A stretch of 64,000 nt of DNA from contig CAWIUT010000010.1 of the NCBI GenBank assembly GCA_963839365.1, positions 372,001 to 436,000 of the forward strand, in the 5' to 3' direction. Positions 7,727-18,873 of this stretch are shown in pieces. Both the position numbers and the translations under genes were made by a program. The notes below the pieces were generated by a model. The model worked only from the letters and a program-made list of their open reading frames with translations. It made no database searches and was not told the DNA's origin. How positions within the stretch are numbered: the stretch's first letter is position 1; every line of letters starts with the position of its first letter. This stretch comes from DASSKA01 sp963839365. Lineage in GTDB: Bacteria; Actinomycetota; Actinomycetes; Propionibacteriales; Nocardioidaceae.

Positions 7727-8086
7727 CCTTGGTGGCGTTGCTGCGTCCTGTCTCCTCGGTGAGGCGTGGGGCCACGGTGTCCGAGGCGGTGGCGCGGGTG
7801 ACTACCCGAGTCCCACCGTAGTGAACGGCGATGACCAGCAGCAGCGCCGCTTGCGCCAGTGCGGCACCGGGGACGAGGTGCTCGCCGGTCATGAGTTCGT
7901 CCCGGCGGGATGACGCGCCGGCGAGCGACCACAGGAGAGCCTGAAGGCTCCGGAACCGACGAGAGGTGCGCGCCATGCCCCTGGGGACGCGACACGAGCC
8001 CTGTGAGGAGCGCCGACAGGCCACGGTGGCCGTGCTGGCTGCAACGCCCGCGGGCGCCATGACTCACCCGTCACCCTGAGCCCGTC
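7727..8086. other. Non-coding or decayed DNA upstream of the antiporter
   Basis: No convincing gene. On the minus strand an ATG at 7892 opens a frame starting MTGEHLVPGAALAQAALLL with one good membrane helix (to about residue 22) and then a polar tail that runs without a stop into the methyltransferase pseudogene. It may be the remnant of a small membrane protein once cotranscribed with it. The start of the antiporter gene at 8087 has no strong ribosome site. Confidence 0.4.
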
Positions 8087-9370
8087 GTGGACGAATGGGC
8101 GGTCGTGCTTGTCACCGGCGCGATTTTCGCGTGGGGCCTGGTCTCGACGCGTCTGGAGCGGGCGGACCTCACTGCCCCCATCGTCTTCACGATTGTGGGT
8201 GCTGTCCTGGCATGGCTCGGTCTCGTCGACCCTCAACGGGCTCCCGAGACGCTCAAGCCTCTGGTGGAGGTCACGCTGGTGTGGGTGCTCTTCTCGGACG
8301 CCGCTCGAGTTCGCGTGCGGGACCTTCGCCGGGACGCGGGACGTGTCCTCCGGCTCCTGGCCATCGGACTGCCCTTGAGTGTGCTTGCGGGCTGGGGCCT
8401 GGCGACCTGGCTGTTCCCGGGAATGACCCTGTGGCTCGCCCTGCTGGCCGGCGCGGCACTGGCACCAACCGATGCGGCGCTGGGTGTGCCGGTGGTGACC
8501 AACCCGGCGGTGCCTTCCCGGATCCGGCGCCTGATCACCGTGGAGAGCGGCCTCAACGACGGCATTGTCACGCCCGTCGTGATGCTCGCGCTCGCCGGTG
8601 CGGCCTCGACGGAGGGGGTCGCGAACGCGCCGGGCCCGGGAGAGGCGTTGGTCGAGCTCGCGATCGGTGCCGCGGTCGGCGGTACGGTCGGGTTCGGTGG
8701 CGGTTGGCTGCTGCGGTGGGCGCGGCGACGGAGCTGGGCATCGGAGGACTTCTCCGGGGTCGCGGTGCTGGCGCTGGCCATCGCCGTCTACGCGGCAGCG
8801 CTGGCGCTGCACGGGAACGGGTTCGTCGCAGCCTTCTGCGGCGGCCTGGCGTTCGGCGGCGCGGCCGGCCGGCGCGGACCCCGAGAGCTGCTGTTCCTCG
8901 AGCAGGCGAGTGGCCTGGTGTCCTTGCTGGTGTGGTTGACGTTCGGTGCGATCGCTGTCCCGCTGATGCCGGACCGGGTCGATGTGATGGTTGTTCTGTA
9001 CGCCGTGCTCAGCCTGACGATCGTCCGCATGGTCCCGGTCGCCCTGGCTCTCAGCGGTGCACACCTTGGCCGGGACGGGGTGCTCTTCGTCGGCTGGTTC
9101 GGCCCGCGTGGCTTGGCGTCGCTCGTCTTCGCTCTGCTCGCGCTGGAGGAGCTCGGCCCCGGCGCTGACCAAGCAGTCGTCGTCATCGGCGTGACCGTGC
9201 TTCTCAGCGTGGTTGCGCACGGGCTCACTGCCGGCCCGCTGGCCCGGCGGTACGGTCGGGGAGCAGCCGCACGTGGTTCCGAGCCTGGCGGACCTGTCGC
9301 CGACGTACCGGTCCGAGGTCTTCCGCGCCGCAGGGACTCAGTGCCCGGGCGGGCCGGGCGCGAGGTCTGA
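8087..9370 (+). CDS. Cation:proton antiporter (CPA1 / NhaP-type)
   Basis: A 427-residue polytopic membrane protein with 11-12 hydrophobic segments. Antiporter landmarks are the charged-residue segment LLAGAALAPTDAALG, then LITVESGLNDGIVTPVV, which together resemble the paired Asp-containing half-helices of CPA1 exchangers, and GWFGPRGLASLVFALL near the C-terminus, the GPRG motif seen in NhaP-like proteins. It would exchange Na+ or K+ for protons. The last 40 residues are a hydrophilic, Arg/Gly/Pro-rich tail. GTG start at 8087 (VDEWAVVLVTG). It stands alone between a decayed region and a non-coding stretch. Confidence 0.87.
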   Translation: MDEWAVVLVTGAIFAWGLVSTRLERADLTAPIVFTIVGAVLAWLGLVDPQRAPETLKPLVEVTLVWVLFSDAARVRVRDLRRDAGRVLRLLAIGLPLSVLAGWGLATWLFPGMTLWLALLAGAALAPTDAALGVPVVTNPAVPSRIRRLITVESGLNDGIVTPVVMLALAGAASTEGVANAPGPGEALVELAIGAAVGGTVGFGGGWLLRWARRRSWASEDFSGVAVLALAIAVYAAALALHGNGFVAAFCGGLAFGGAAGRRGPRELLFLEQASGLVSLLVWLTFGAIAVPLMPDRVDVMVVLYAVLSLTIVRMVPVALALSGAHLGRDGVLFVGWFGPRGLASLVFALLALEELGPGADQAVVVIGVTVLLSVVAHGLTAGPLARRYGRGAAARGSEPGGPVADVPVRGLPRRRDSVPGRAGREV

Positions 9371-9837
9371 CCGGCGTGGCTACGGCCCGGCATGGACATC
9401 GGCCGGGACAACGGTGGTGGTCGACGAGCAAGCCGTCCATACCGCCGCCCACCATGCGAACCCCGCACACGGGATCTCGGGTTGAACCCCACCGGCGGAC
9501 TCTGAGTCCTCTCGCTGCCGTTCAACCAGGAGACCGCGTCAGCAGCTACCTGTCCCGCGACGCCGCCCATGTCGCCTACCAGGCCGCGCTTTCCTGTGAA
9601 GCCCACCTGGTTCGGGTTCTGTATCGGTCCCCCGAAGGTGCTCGGGTTCGCTGAACCGGCACTGTCGATCAGGACCGACAGCACGTTCGGCGTGCCCTTC
9701 AACCTCCCTGTGTACGGCGAGCTGTCGCCGGAAGGCTGCATCGCCTGAGGGCGGCCGGTACGTCGACGATGCGGCCATCCGGGCCCGATACTCATCGTCC
9801 AGCGCGGATGACCTGCCTCGGATCGCCCGTCCGTGGG
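9371..9837. other. 467-bp intergenic stretch with only marginal ORFs
   Basis: Both flanking genes end here, and neither strand holds a convincing gene. The best candidate is a 59-codon plus-strand ORF at 9569-9748 (starts MSPTRPRFPVKPTWFGF, ends GELSPEGCIA). It has no ribosome site nearby and its third-position bias is weaker than that of its neighbours. The minus strand is also open across it. No clear terminator hairpin was found between the two convergent genes. Confidence 0.4.
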
Positions 9838-10683
9838 CTACCCACGGCCGTCCGCGTCCTGCGACTTCGCCGCCTTGCGCGCGGTCTTGGTCGACACCTT
9901 CTTCGCCGAGGCCTTCTTGGTCGTCCTCTTCACGGCCTTCTTGACCGGCGTCCCCTCGACAGGCCGACGCCCCTTCACCCGCACCCACAGCTGCCCGCGC
10001 CCGCCCGGCCCGGCCACCGTCCTGGTCTCGACGAACGGCTGCGCCTTGACCAGGTCGCTGAGCTTGCTGAACCCGTAGGTGCGTGGGTCGAACGATGGGT
10101 CGGTGCGGTTGAGATGGTTTCCGACCGCGCTGAGCGAGGCCCAGTCCTCGTCGTCGGTGTCGACCTTGTTCAGTGCCTTGGTGAGCACGCTCTGGATCGG
10201 GCGCGGCTGGTCGTCCTTCACCTGCTCGGTCGTGTCGCCGTCACCGGTGAGGACCTCGAGAAACACGAACCTCTCGCATGCCTCGACGAAGGCCTTCGGC
10301 GTCTTACGCTGCCCGACACCGATGACCCGCTTGCCCGACTCCCGGAGGCGGGTAGCCAAGGGGGTGAAGTCGCTGTCGCTGGAGACGATGGCGAAGCCCT
10401 CGACGTTGCCCGAGTACAGCAGGTCCATGGCGTCGATGATCAACGCCGAGTCGGTCGCGTTCTTGCCGTAGGTGTAGGCGAACTGCTGCTGAGGAGAGAT
10501 CGCGTTGGCGAGCAGCACGTCACGCCACCCGTTGAGGTGCGGGTTCGTCCAGTCGCCGTACGCCCGCTTGACGGTGATGGTTCCGTAGCCGGCCAGCTCC
10601 TCGAACATCTCCACGATCAGCTTCGCGGAGGTGTTGTCGGCGTCGATCAGCACGGCGAGGCGGGTGCTGCTCTCATCAGGCAT
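9838..10683 (-). CDS. NYN-domain (LabA-like) protein with LOTUS-like domain and basic tail
   Basis: A 281-residue protein. Residues about 8-140 form a PIN-like NYN/LabA domain: AVLIDADNTSA, an acidic DSALIIDAMDLLYSG and AIVSSDSDFTPLATRLRESG carry the metal-binding aspartates of RNA nucleases. Residues about 165-240 (IQSVLTKALNKV, WASLSAVGNHL, YGFSKLSDLVK) resemble an OST-HTH/LOTUS RNA-binding domain. The last 40 residues are Lys/Ala/Thr-rich, like a histone-H1 tail, consistent with nucleic-acid binding. ATG 10683 is preceded by AAGGAGA; an upstream ATG would lengthen it but lacks a ribosome site. Probably cytoplasmic RNA processing; the RNA target is unknown. Confidence 0.88.
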   Translation of the reverse strand: MPDESSTRLAVLIDADNTSAKLIVEMFEELAGYGTITVKRAYGDWTNPHLNGWRDVLLANAISPQQQFAYTYGKNATDSALIIDAMDLLYSGNVEGFAIVSSDSDFTPLATRLRESGKRVIGVGQRKTPKAFVEACERFVFLEVLTGDGDTTEQVKDDQPRPIQSVLTKALNKVDTDDEDWASLSAVGNHLNRTDPSFDPRTYGFSKLSDLVKAQPFVETRTVAGPGGRGQLWVRVKGRRPVEGTPVKKAVKRTTKKASAKKVSTKTARKAAKSQDADGRG

Positions 10684-10761
10684 GTTCGGGGTCTCCTTGA
10701 TCGGTAGAGGCGACCAGTCTCCCGCAGGGCTGCCAGTGCGCATCCAGGTCGGGTGCGTGTG

Positions 10762-12183
10762 TCAGGCGCTCGCCACCCTGAGGGTGGCGAGCGAGGGGTC
10801 GGCGGCGTAGGCGATCCGGACGCCGGCCGTCCTGGCGTTGTCGAGGGCAGCGAGGGTGTCGGCGGTGATCTCCTCGCCGGGCGCGAGCACGGGGATGCCC
10901 GGTGGGTACGGCGCGATGAGCTCGGCGCTGATCCGGCCGATGGCCTGGTCGATGACCACCGTCTGCGACTCGGCGAAGAAGGCCTCCCGTGGCGGTAGCG
11001 CGGTCACGGGGGAGACGCGATAGGCCGCGGTGCCCACGGTGGCGCGTGGGCTGCGGCGGTGTCGCTCGATCGAGTCGGTGATGGCGGTCACCAGGGTGTC
11101 GAGCGTGTGGGGGGTGTCGGCCAGCGAGACGACGCCGACGAGCACGTCGCGGTCTGCGGACTCGATCGGCAGACCGGCCCTCAGGAGATCCCGCTCGACG
11201 GCATTGCCGTCGGCACCGGTCCCGGGCAGCACCAGGGTCAGCTTGAGCGGGTCGACCATCGGGCCGTCCAGGACGACGAGGCCGTCGACCTCCCGGAGCC
11301 GGTCGCGGGCGACGCGGGTGGCCGCGATGGCGCCCTCGAGCAGGCTCTCGCCGTCCCGCTCGAGCAGGGCGCGGGCCGCATCGGTGCTGGCCAGCACGGC
11401 GCCGGCGGGGCTGGTCGTCGCGGTCGCCTCCACGCCCGCGTCCAGCCGCGCGGCGTCGAGCCGCTCGGTGCGAGCGAGGATGAGCGCGGCCTGGCTCCGC
11501 GCGGGCAGCGTCTTGTGGGCGCTGGTCACCATTGCGTCGGCGCCGAGCTGCAGGGGGTGGCGGGGCAGGCCGGGGTGGAACCCGAAGTGGGCGGCCCAGG
11601 CCGCGTCGACGACGAGCGGCACCCCGTGCGCGTGCGCCGCGTCGGCGAGACCGGCGACGTCGCCGACGGTGCCGACGTAGGACGGGTCGCCGACCAGCAC
11701 CGCCCGCACCTGGGGGTTCTCCGCCAACGCCGTGCGGACCGTGTCGGGCGCAACACCGAGGGGCAGGCCGGTCCCGAGGTCGACCTCGGGACGCACCCAT
11801 ACGGGTGTGAGCCCGGCCAGCACCAGGCCGAGCAGCAGCGAGCGGTGCAGGGTCCGGCTGACCACCACCTGGTCGCCCTCGGTGCCCAGCGCGAGGGTGA
11901 CCGCCTGGTTGGCGTGGGTGGCGCCGCCGGTGGAGAAGCGGCAGAAGTCCGCACCCCACAGCCGCGCCGCCCGGGCTTCGGCGTCGGTGAGGAGCCCCGC
12001 GGCGAGTTTCATGGTGTCCAGGCCGGCGTACAGGGGGACGTCGCCGGCCACCACGTCGCCGACGAGGTCGGTGCGCTGCTTGTGGCCGGGGATCGTGAAC
12101 GGCGTGGGTGGGCTCTCCTGGAACCTCAGCCACGCGTCCAGCAGCGGGGCGTCGCCGCGTAGCCCCCGAGGGTCACTGGCCAT
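10762..12183 (-). CDS. Orn/Lys/Arg decarboxylase-type PLP enzyme
   Basis: A 473-residue fold-type I PLP enzyme of the Orn/Lys/Arg decarboxylase family. It begins with the family's FTIPGHKQ substrate/PLP region, contains the STGGATHANQA cofactor-phosphate motif, VLVGDPSYVGTVGD, VVDAAWAAHFGFH with the pyridine-binding Asp, and the Schiff-base lysine Lys224 in SAHKTLPA, ending in the small C-terminal domain (YPPGIPVLAPGEEI). It lacks the N-terminal wing domain of enteric inducible decarboxylases, so it is the short biosynthetic/Gram-positive type. Amino acid specificity cannot be read. Its ATG overlaps the end of the M20 peptidase gene by 11 bp, implying translational coupling, perhaps a two-step arginine/ornithine or N-acyl amino acid route to a polyamine (inference). 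Confidence 0.9.
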   Translation of the reverse strand: MASDPRGLRGDAPLLDAWLRFQESPPTPFTIPGHKQRTDLVGDVVAGDVPLYAGLDTMKLAAGLLTDAEARAARLWGADFCRFSTGGATHANQAVTLALGTEGDQVVVSRTLHRSLLLGLVLAGLTPVWVRPEVDLGTGLPLGVAPDTVRTALAENPQVRAVLVGDPSYVGTVGDVAGLADAAHAHGVPLVVDAAWAAHFGFHPGLPRHPLQLGADAMVTSAHKTLPARSQAALILARTERLDAARLDAGVEATATTSPAGAVLASTDAARALLERDGESLLEGAIAATRVARDRLREVDGLVVLDGPMVDPLKLTLVLPGTGADGNAVERDLLRAGLPIESADRDVLVGVVSLADTPHTLDTLVTAITDSIERHRRSPRATVGTAAYRVSPVTALPPREAFFAESQTVVIDQAIGRISAELIAPYPPGIPVLAPGEEITADTLAALDNARTAGVRIAYAADPSLATLRVASA

Positions 12184-13300
12184 CAGGACTCCAACAGCTC
12201 AGCACGGAGACCAGGGCCGCCGTGAACCTGCGGACCTGGTCGAGGTCGACCCATTCGTCGACGGCGTGCAGCCCACCACCGGAAGGACCGCACACCAGCG
12301 TGGGGCAGACCTGTTGCCACAGCGGTGCCTCCATCCAGTACGGCGCGTCGAAGGTCGGCCCGGTGCCGAGCGCGGCGCCGAGCCGCGCCGCCAGCTGCGC
12401 CGCCGGGCCGGATCCGTCGAGCTGCCAGCCGTCGCGGTGGACGACCAGCTCGGCCTCGGCGCGCCAGTCCGGCTCGAGCAGGGCCCGGACCTCGTCCAGG
12501 GCAGCGGTGGCGGTCCGGTCCGGCGTCGTACGGAGCTCCACGAGGCACTCGGCGTGATCGGGCACCACGAACGGTGACTCGCCCCCGTGTGCGACGGTGA
12601 CCATGAGGGCACCGCCTTCCGCCTCGAACGCAGGCGCCCGCTCCTCGACCGCGTGCAGCAGCCGCCCCAGGTGCGTCACCGCGTTGACGCCCAGCTCTGC
12701 CTGCGAGCTGTGCGCCGCGCGACCGGTGAACCTGACCCGCACCACCGCGAAGCCGCGCAGCGACCGGCTCAGCGCCAGGTCGGTGGGCTCCGCGATCAGA
12801 CACACGTCGGGCCGGATGCCGAGGCCGGCGAGCGCTGCGATCACGGCCTCGCTTCCCAGGCTGGCGTCCTCCTCGTCGGCCACCAGGGCGAGCACCGGGA
12901 GGGTCGGCGCGCCCGCCGCGACCAGATGTTCCGCAGCGGCGACCACCGCGGCGACCCCGCCCTTCATGTCCGCGGCGCCACGGCCGTACAGCCTGTCCGC
13001 CTCGACGCGAGGGACGAACGGCTGCGACATCCCCGCCACGCCCACCGTGTCGAGGTGTCCGTTGAGGACGACCGTGAGACCGCCGGGCGACCCGGGCGGC
13101 ACGGCGACCAGGCTCGGCCGGTCCGCGTGGTCGGGTGCCGGCACCACCGCGGTGGCGAAGCCGGAACGTTCCAGGCGCCTGCACAGGTGCTCGACGATCC
13201 GCCCCTCACCTCCGGCGCCGGCAACCAGCGCGGGGTTGACGCTGTCGACACCGACGAGCTCGCACAGCAGCTCCACAGCCCTGGTCCCCGAATCCTGCAT
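12173..13300 (-). CDS. M20-family metallopeptidase / deacylase (ArgE/DapE-like)
   Basis: A 375-residue dinuclear-zinc hydrolase. Metal and catalytic motifs occur in order: NGHLDTVG (first His and catalytic Asp), YGRGAADMKGG (bridging Asp), LVADEEDASLGSEAV (catalytic and ligand Glu pair), LIAEPTD (ligand) and the C-terminal SGGGLHAVDEW His. An internal dimerisation domain (about residues 185-290, FTGRAAHSSQAELGVNAV) separates the catalytic halves, as in ArgE, DapE and carboxypeptidase G2. ATG 13300 is the first gene of an operon with the PLP decarboxylase. It would remove an acyl group or cleave a dipeptide to release an amino acid that the decarboxylase uses; the exact substrate is unknown. 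Confidence 0.9.
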   Translation of the reverse strand: MQDSGTRAVELLCELVGVDSVNPALVAGAGGEGRIVEHLCRRLERSGFATAVVPAPDHADRPSLVAVPPGSPGGLTVVLNGHLDTVGVAGMSQPFVPRVEADRLYGRGAADMKGGVAAVVAAAEHLVAAGAPTLPVLALVADEEDASLGSEAVIAALAGLGIRPDVCLIAEPTDLALSRSLRGFAVVRVRFTGRAAHSSQAELGVNAVTHLGRLLHAVEERAPAFEAEGGALMVTVAHGGESPFVVPDHAECLVELRTTPDRTATAALDEVRALLEPDWRAEAELVVHRDGWQLDGSGPAAQLAARLGAALGTGPTFDAPYWMEAPLWQQVCPTLVCGPSGGGLHAVDEWVDLDQVRRFTAALVSVLSCWSPDGQ

Positions 13301-13508
13301 GGAGGGAGCCTAGATCGGCTTTGCCAGGGAAGGCCGGATTCGATCCGGGCGCTCGCGACCCTGCTTCCGAACCCGTGGGCCTCGGGCCGCCCGCGAGGCT
13401 TGCCAGCGTGGGGTACCGGGGGAAGACTGAGATCCGGCGATGAGGCTCGCCGGCAACCGCGTGATCCGTTGATGGCCTCTACCACGTACGTCCGGTAGGA
13501 GGCAGAGC

Positions 13509-13694
13509 ATGCCTACCACTGCAACGCTGCTGATCGTGCTGTTGGACAGCGACACCAATCTCTGGTGCGAGTGGTGTGGTCTGTCGTGCGCCACGACGAT
13601 CACCTACGTCGTGGAGCGCGGCAACGACACCCCACCCGGCGTGCATCGACTCGCCTACTGCGAGGGCTGTGAGGATGAAGCGTCCCTGCGATGA
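13509..13694 (+). CDS. Small CxxC-CxxC zinc-ribbon-like protein
   Basis: A 61-residue protein with a strong TAGGAGG seven bases before ATG 13509. After a short hydrophobic N-terminus it has two cysteine pairs, CEWC (residues 20-23) and CEGC (51-54), plus one extra Cys at 27. They are separated by a strand-rich middle, spacing that fits a zinc ribbon. No enzyme domain is present. Its TGA overlaps an ATG at 13691 (ATGA); the short frame opened there (MTEEGSAVGRVQLP) runs into acsA in another frame and is probably not a gene. It lies about 120 bp upstream of acsA on the same strand and may share its transcript. Function unknown. Confidence 0.6.
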   Translation: MPTTATLLIVLLDSDTNLWCEWCGLSCATTITYVVERGNDTPPGVHRLAYCEGCEDEASLR

Positions 13695-13811
13695 CCGAAG
13701 AGGGTTCGGCGGTCGGCCGCGTCCAGCTCCCGACCCGCTGGGTCGAGGCGTGCGCGACGGATCACGGGCGGCGCCGGCGTACCGCAGGGACTCTCGAGCT
13801 GGAGGTGGACA

Positions 13812-15926
13812 ATGACGGAAAGGCAGCAGCCGCAGGTGTCCGAGTCACGGATCGCGGTGCACTGGCGCGAGGAGGAGTACTACCAACCGCCGGAGAGCTT
13901 CATCGCGCAGGCCAACGCGGCCGACCCGGCGATCCTCGATCGGTTCGGGGAGGAGAACTTTCCGGACTGCTTCACCGAGTACGCGGATCTGCTTGACTGG
14001 GACAGTCGGTGGCATACCGTGCTCGACAGCAGCAACCCGCCGTTCTGGAAGTGGTTCGTTGGTGGCCGGCTGAATGCCTCGTACAACTGCGTGGATCGCC
14101 ATCTTGCACGCGGCCGGAACAAGGCGGCCCTCATCTGGGTGCCGGAGCTGGAGCGTGAGACGACCGAGGTGGTCACGTACCAGGAGCTGTACAAGCGGGT
14201 CAACGAGGTGGCGGCCCTGTTCCGCGACTTCGCCGGCCTGCAGACCGGTGACCGGATCACGTTCCACATGCCGATGGTTCCCGCGCTGCCGGTGTGCATG
14301 CTCGCGGCCGCCAGGCTCGGGGTCATCCACTCGCAGGTGTTCGGCGGGTTCAGCGGGGCGGCGTGCGGTGACCGGATCGGTGACTCGAAGAGCCGTGTGC
14401 TGGTGACCATGGATGGCTACTACCGCAACGGCGAGCTGGTCGACCACAAGGCGAAGGCGGACGAGGCGATCGCCCGCGCGGCCGAGCAGGGGCAGATGGT
14501 CGACAAGGTGCTGGTATGGCGTCGTCACCCAGGCCAGTACCACTCGAAGAGCCCCATGGTCGAGGGGCGGGACTTCTTCGTCGAGGACGTCATGGCCGAC
14601 TACGCCGGTAAGCTCGTCGAGCCGGTTTCCATGCCGGCCGAGGCGCCGCTGTTCCTGATGTACAGCAGCGGCACGACCGGCAAGCCGAAGGGTGCGCAGC
14701 ACTCAACCGGCGGCTATCTGGCCTACGTCACCGGAACGTCCAAGTACTACCAGGACATCCACCCGGAGGACACCTACTGGTGCGCCGCGGACATCGGCTG
14801 GATCACCGGGCACTCCTACATCGTCTACGGTCCGCTGTCGCTGGGCACGACAAGCGTGATGTACGAGGGGGCGCCCACCTACCCGGACGCCGGCCGGTGC
14901 TGGCGAATCGCGGAGCGGCTGGGGGTGAACATCTTCCACACCGCGCCCACGACGATCCGGATGCTGCGCAAGCTCGGCCCCGAGGAGCCGATGAAGTACG
15001 ACTACCACTTCAAGACCATGACTACCGTCGGCGAGCCGATCGAGCCGGACGTCTGGCGGTGGTACCACCAGGTCGTCGGCAAGGGCGAAGCGTGTATCAC
15101 CGACACCTGGTGGCTGACCGAGACCGGCGGGTTCCTGGGCAGTACGTTGCCTGCTCTGCAGCAGATGAAGCCGGGCAGCTGCGGACCGGGAGTGCTCGGG
15201 ATCTACCCGGTGCTCTACGACGAGGAGCGGAAGGTGGTCGAGGCGGGCAGCGGCGTGGCCGGCAACATCTGTATCCGCAACCCGTGGCCAGGCGTCCTGC
15301 AGACCGTGTGGGGAGACGACGAGCGGTTCGTGAAGACCTACTACGCCAAGTACAACACCAACCCGAACAGCAAGGACTGGCACGACTGGCCCTTCCTGTG
15401 CGGCGACGGCGCAGTGCAGGCCCTCGACGGCTACTTCCGGATCCTCGGCCGGATCAACGATGTCATCAACGTGGCCGGACACCGGCTCGGAACCAAGGAG
15501 ATCGAGTCCTCGGCGATCACTGTGGCGGAGGTTGCCGAGGCCGCGGCGGTGCCCGTGATCGACGAGCTGCGCGGACGCGCCGTCGAGGTCTATGTCGCGC
15601 TCAAACCGGGGTTCGAGCCGAGCGCAGCGATCGAGGACAAGGTTGTCGCGGCCATCGATCGCGACATCGGGAAGATCGCTCGGCCGAAGAGCGTGTGGAT
15701 CGTCGCGGACATGCCGAAGACCCGGTCGGGCAAGATCATGCGCCGCGTGATCGCCTCGGTGTCCAACTTCGCCGATGTCGGTGATGTCACCACCTTGGCC
15801 AATCCCGAGATCGTCGACAGCATCCGCCGGCACGTGCAGAGCGAGAAGATCCAGCGAGGCCAGACCCCACGTGAGCTGACCGCGGAGGAGCGCGCAGAGA
15901 TAGAGGCGTTCGGGCACATCGAGTAG
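13812..15926 (+). CDS. acsA: Acetyl-CoA synthetase (AMP-forming)
   Basis: A 704-residue, full-length Acs that activates acetate with ATP to acetyl-AMP and then acetyl-CoA. The P-loop-like YSSGTTGKPKGAQHS, the acyl-pocket/adenylation motif DTWWLTETGG (with the Trp that restricts substrates to short acyl chains), the hinge region GYFRILGRINDVINVAGHRLG and the acylation-regulated lysine in KTRSGKIMRR (Lys641) are all present. The second position of WWLTETGG is Leu where Gln is usual, so a preference slightly different from acetate, such as propionate, is conceivable. GGAGGT lies just before ATG 13812. Likely controlled post-translationally by acetylation of Lys641, as in the family. Confidence 0.93.
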   Translation: MTERQQPQVSESRIAVHWREEEYYQPPESFIAQANAADPAILDRFGEENFPDCFTEYADLLDWDSRWHTVLDSSNPPFWKWFVGGRLNASYNCVDRHLARGRNKAALIWVPELERETTEVVTYQELYKRVNEVAALFRDFAGLQTGDRITFHMPMVPALPVCMLAAARLGVIHSQVFGGFSGAACGDRIGDSKSRVLVTMDGYYRNGELVDHKAKADEAIARAAEQGQMVDKVLVWRRHPGQYHSKSPMVEGRDFFVEDVMADYAGKLVEPVSMPAEAPLFLMYSSGTTGKPKGAQHSTGGYLAYVTGTSKYYQDIHPEDTYWCAADIGWITGHSYIVYGPLSLGTTSVMYEGAPTYPDAGRCWRIAERLGVNIFHTAPTTIRMLRKLGPEEPMKYDYHFKTMTTVGEPIEPDVWRWYHQVVGKGEACITDTWWLTETGGFLGSTLPALQQMKPGSCGPGVLGIYPVLYDEERKVVEAGSGVAGNICIRNPWPGVLQTVWGDDERFVKTYYAKYNTNPNSKDWHDWPFLCGDGAVQALDGYFRILGRINDVINVAGHRLGTKEIESSAITVAEVAEAAAVPVIDELRGRAVEVYVALKPGFEPSAAIEDKVVAAIDRDIGKIARPKSVWIVADMPKTRSGKIMRRVIASVSNFADVGDVTTLANPEIVDSIRRHVQSEKIQRGQTPRELTAEERAEIEAFGHIE

Positions 15927-16022
15927 GCCGTCACACACCTCCTGCCGGCGCTCGGTGGGGCCCTGCGCACGCTGACCGGGCTCCGTGTCCAGCCCTCGGG
16001 ATCGCCATCGAGCGCTCCCGGG

Positions 16023-18416
<2,394 letters not shown>

Positions 18417-18457
18417 CCTGTCTCCCTCGGTCACTGGGTTCGTGTCGTCGCCACGGC

Positions 18458-18868
18458 TCAGCGCAGCTCGTTGATGCGGACCAGGTTGCCGGCGGGGTCG
18501 CGGAACGCGCAGTCGCGCACGCCGTACGGTTGCTCGGTCGGCTCCTGGACGACCTCCGCGCCGCTCGCCTCCACCTTCGCGAAGGTGCCGTCGAGGTCCC
18601 TGGTGGCCAGGAGGATGATCCCGTAGGTGCCCTTGGCCATCATCTCCGTGATGGTGCGGCGCTCGTCGTCGGTGATGCCGGGATCGACGCCCGGCGGGTA
18701 CAGAACGATGGACGTGCCGGGCTGGTCGGAGGGGCCGACGGTGATCCAGCGCATCCGGTCGCGTCCGACGTCGTTGCGGACCTCGAAACCGAGAGCGTCG
18801 CGGTAGAAGGTCAGTGAGGAGTCGGGGTCGTCGTGCGGCAGGAAGCTCGCGTTGATGGTGATGTCCAT
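18458..18868 (-). CDS. VOC superfamily (glyoxalase/bleomycin-resistance-like) protein
   Basis: A 136-residue two-module beta-alpha-beta-beta-beta protein. N-terminal INASFLPHDDPDSSLTFYRDALGFEV and C-terminal YGVRDCAFRDPAGNLVRINEL are classic VOC half-domains, giving candidate metal or ligand positions at His12 and the terminal Glu. ATG 18868 with GAGGG four bases upstream; an upstream extension in the same frame has no family resemblance. It lies between an AraC regulator, 5 bp upstream, and the UvrA-like ATPase. VOC proteins sequester or modify small toxic molecules such as bleomycin-like drugs; with the UvrA-like partner, a drug- or DNA-damage-resistance role is an inference. Confidence 0.88.
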   Translation of the reverse strand: MDITINASFLPHDDPDSSLTFYRDALGFEVRNDVGRDRMRWITVGPSDQPGTSIVLYPPGVDPGITDDERRTITEMMAKGTYGIILLATRDLDGTFAKVEASGAEVVQEPTEQPYGVRDCAFRDPAGNLVRINELR

Positions 18869-18873
18869 GGCCC

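Noticed and set aside
9569..9748. 59-codon ORF ending GELSPEGCIA in the gap after the antiporter
   Set aside because: No ribosome site, weaker third-position bias than real neighbours, and the minus strand is open across it too. Mentioned in the gap entry only.
13691..13996. 101-codon frame overlapping the zinc-ribbon stop and the acsA start
   Set aside because: Two thirds lie inside acsA in another frame and it resembles no protein; the ATGA overlap is probably fortuitous.
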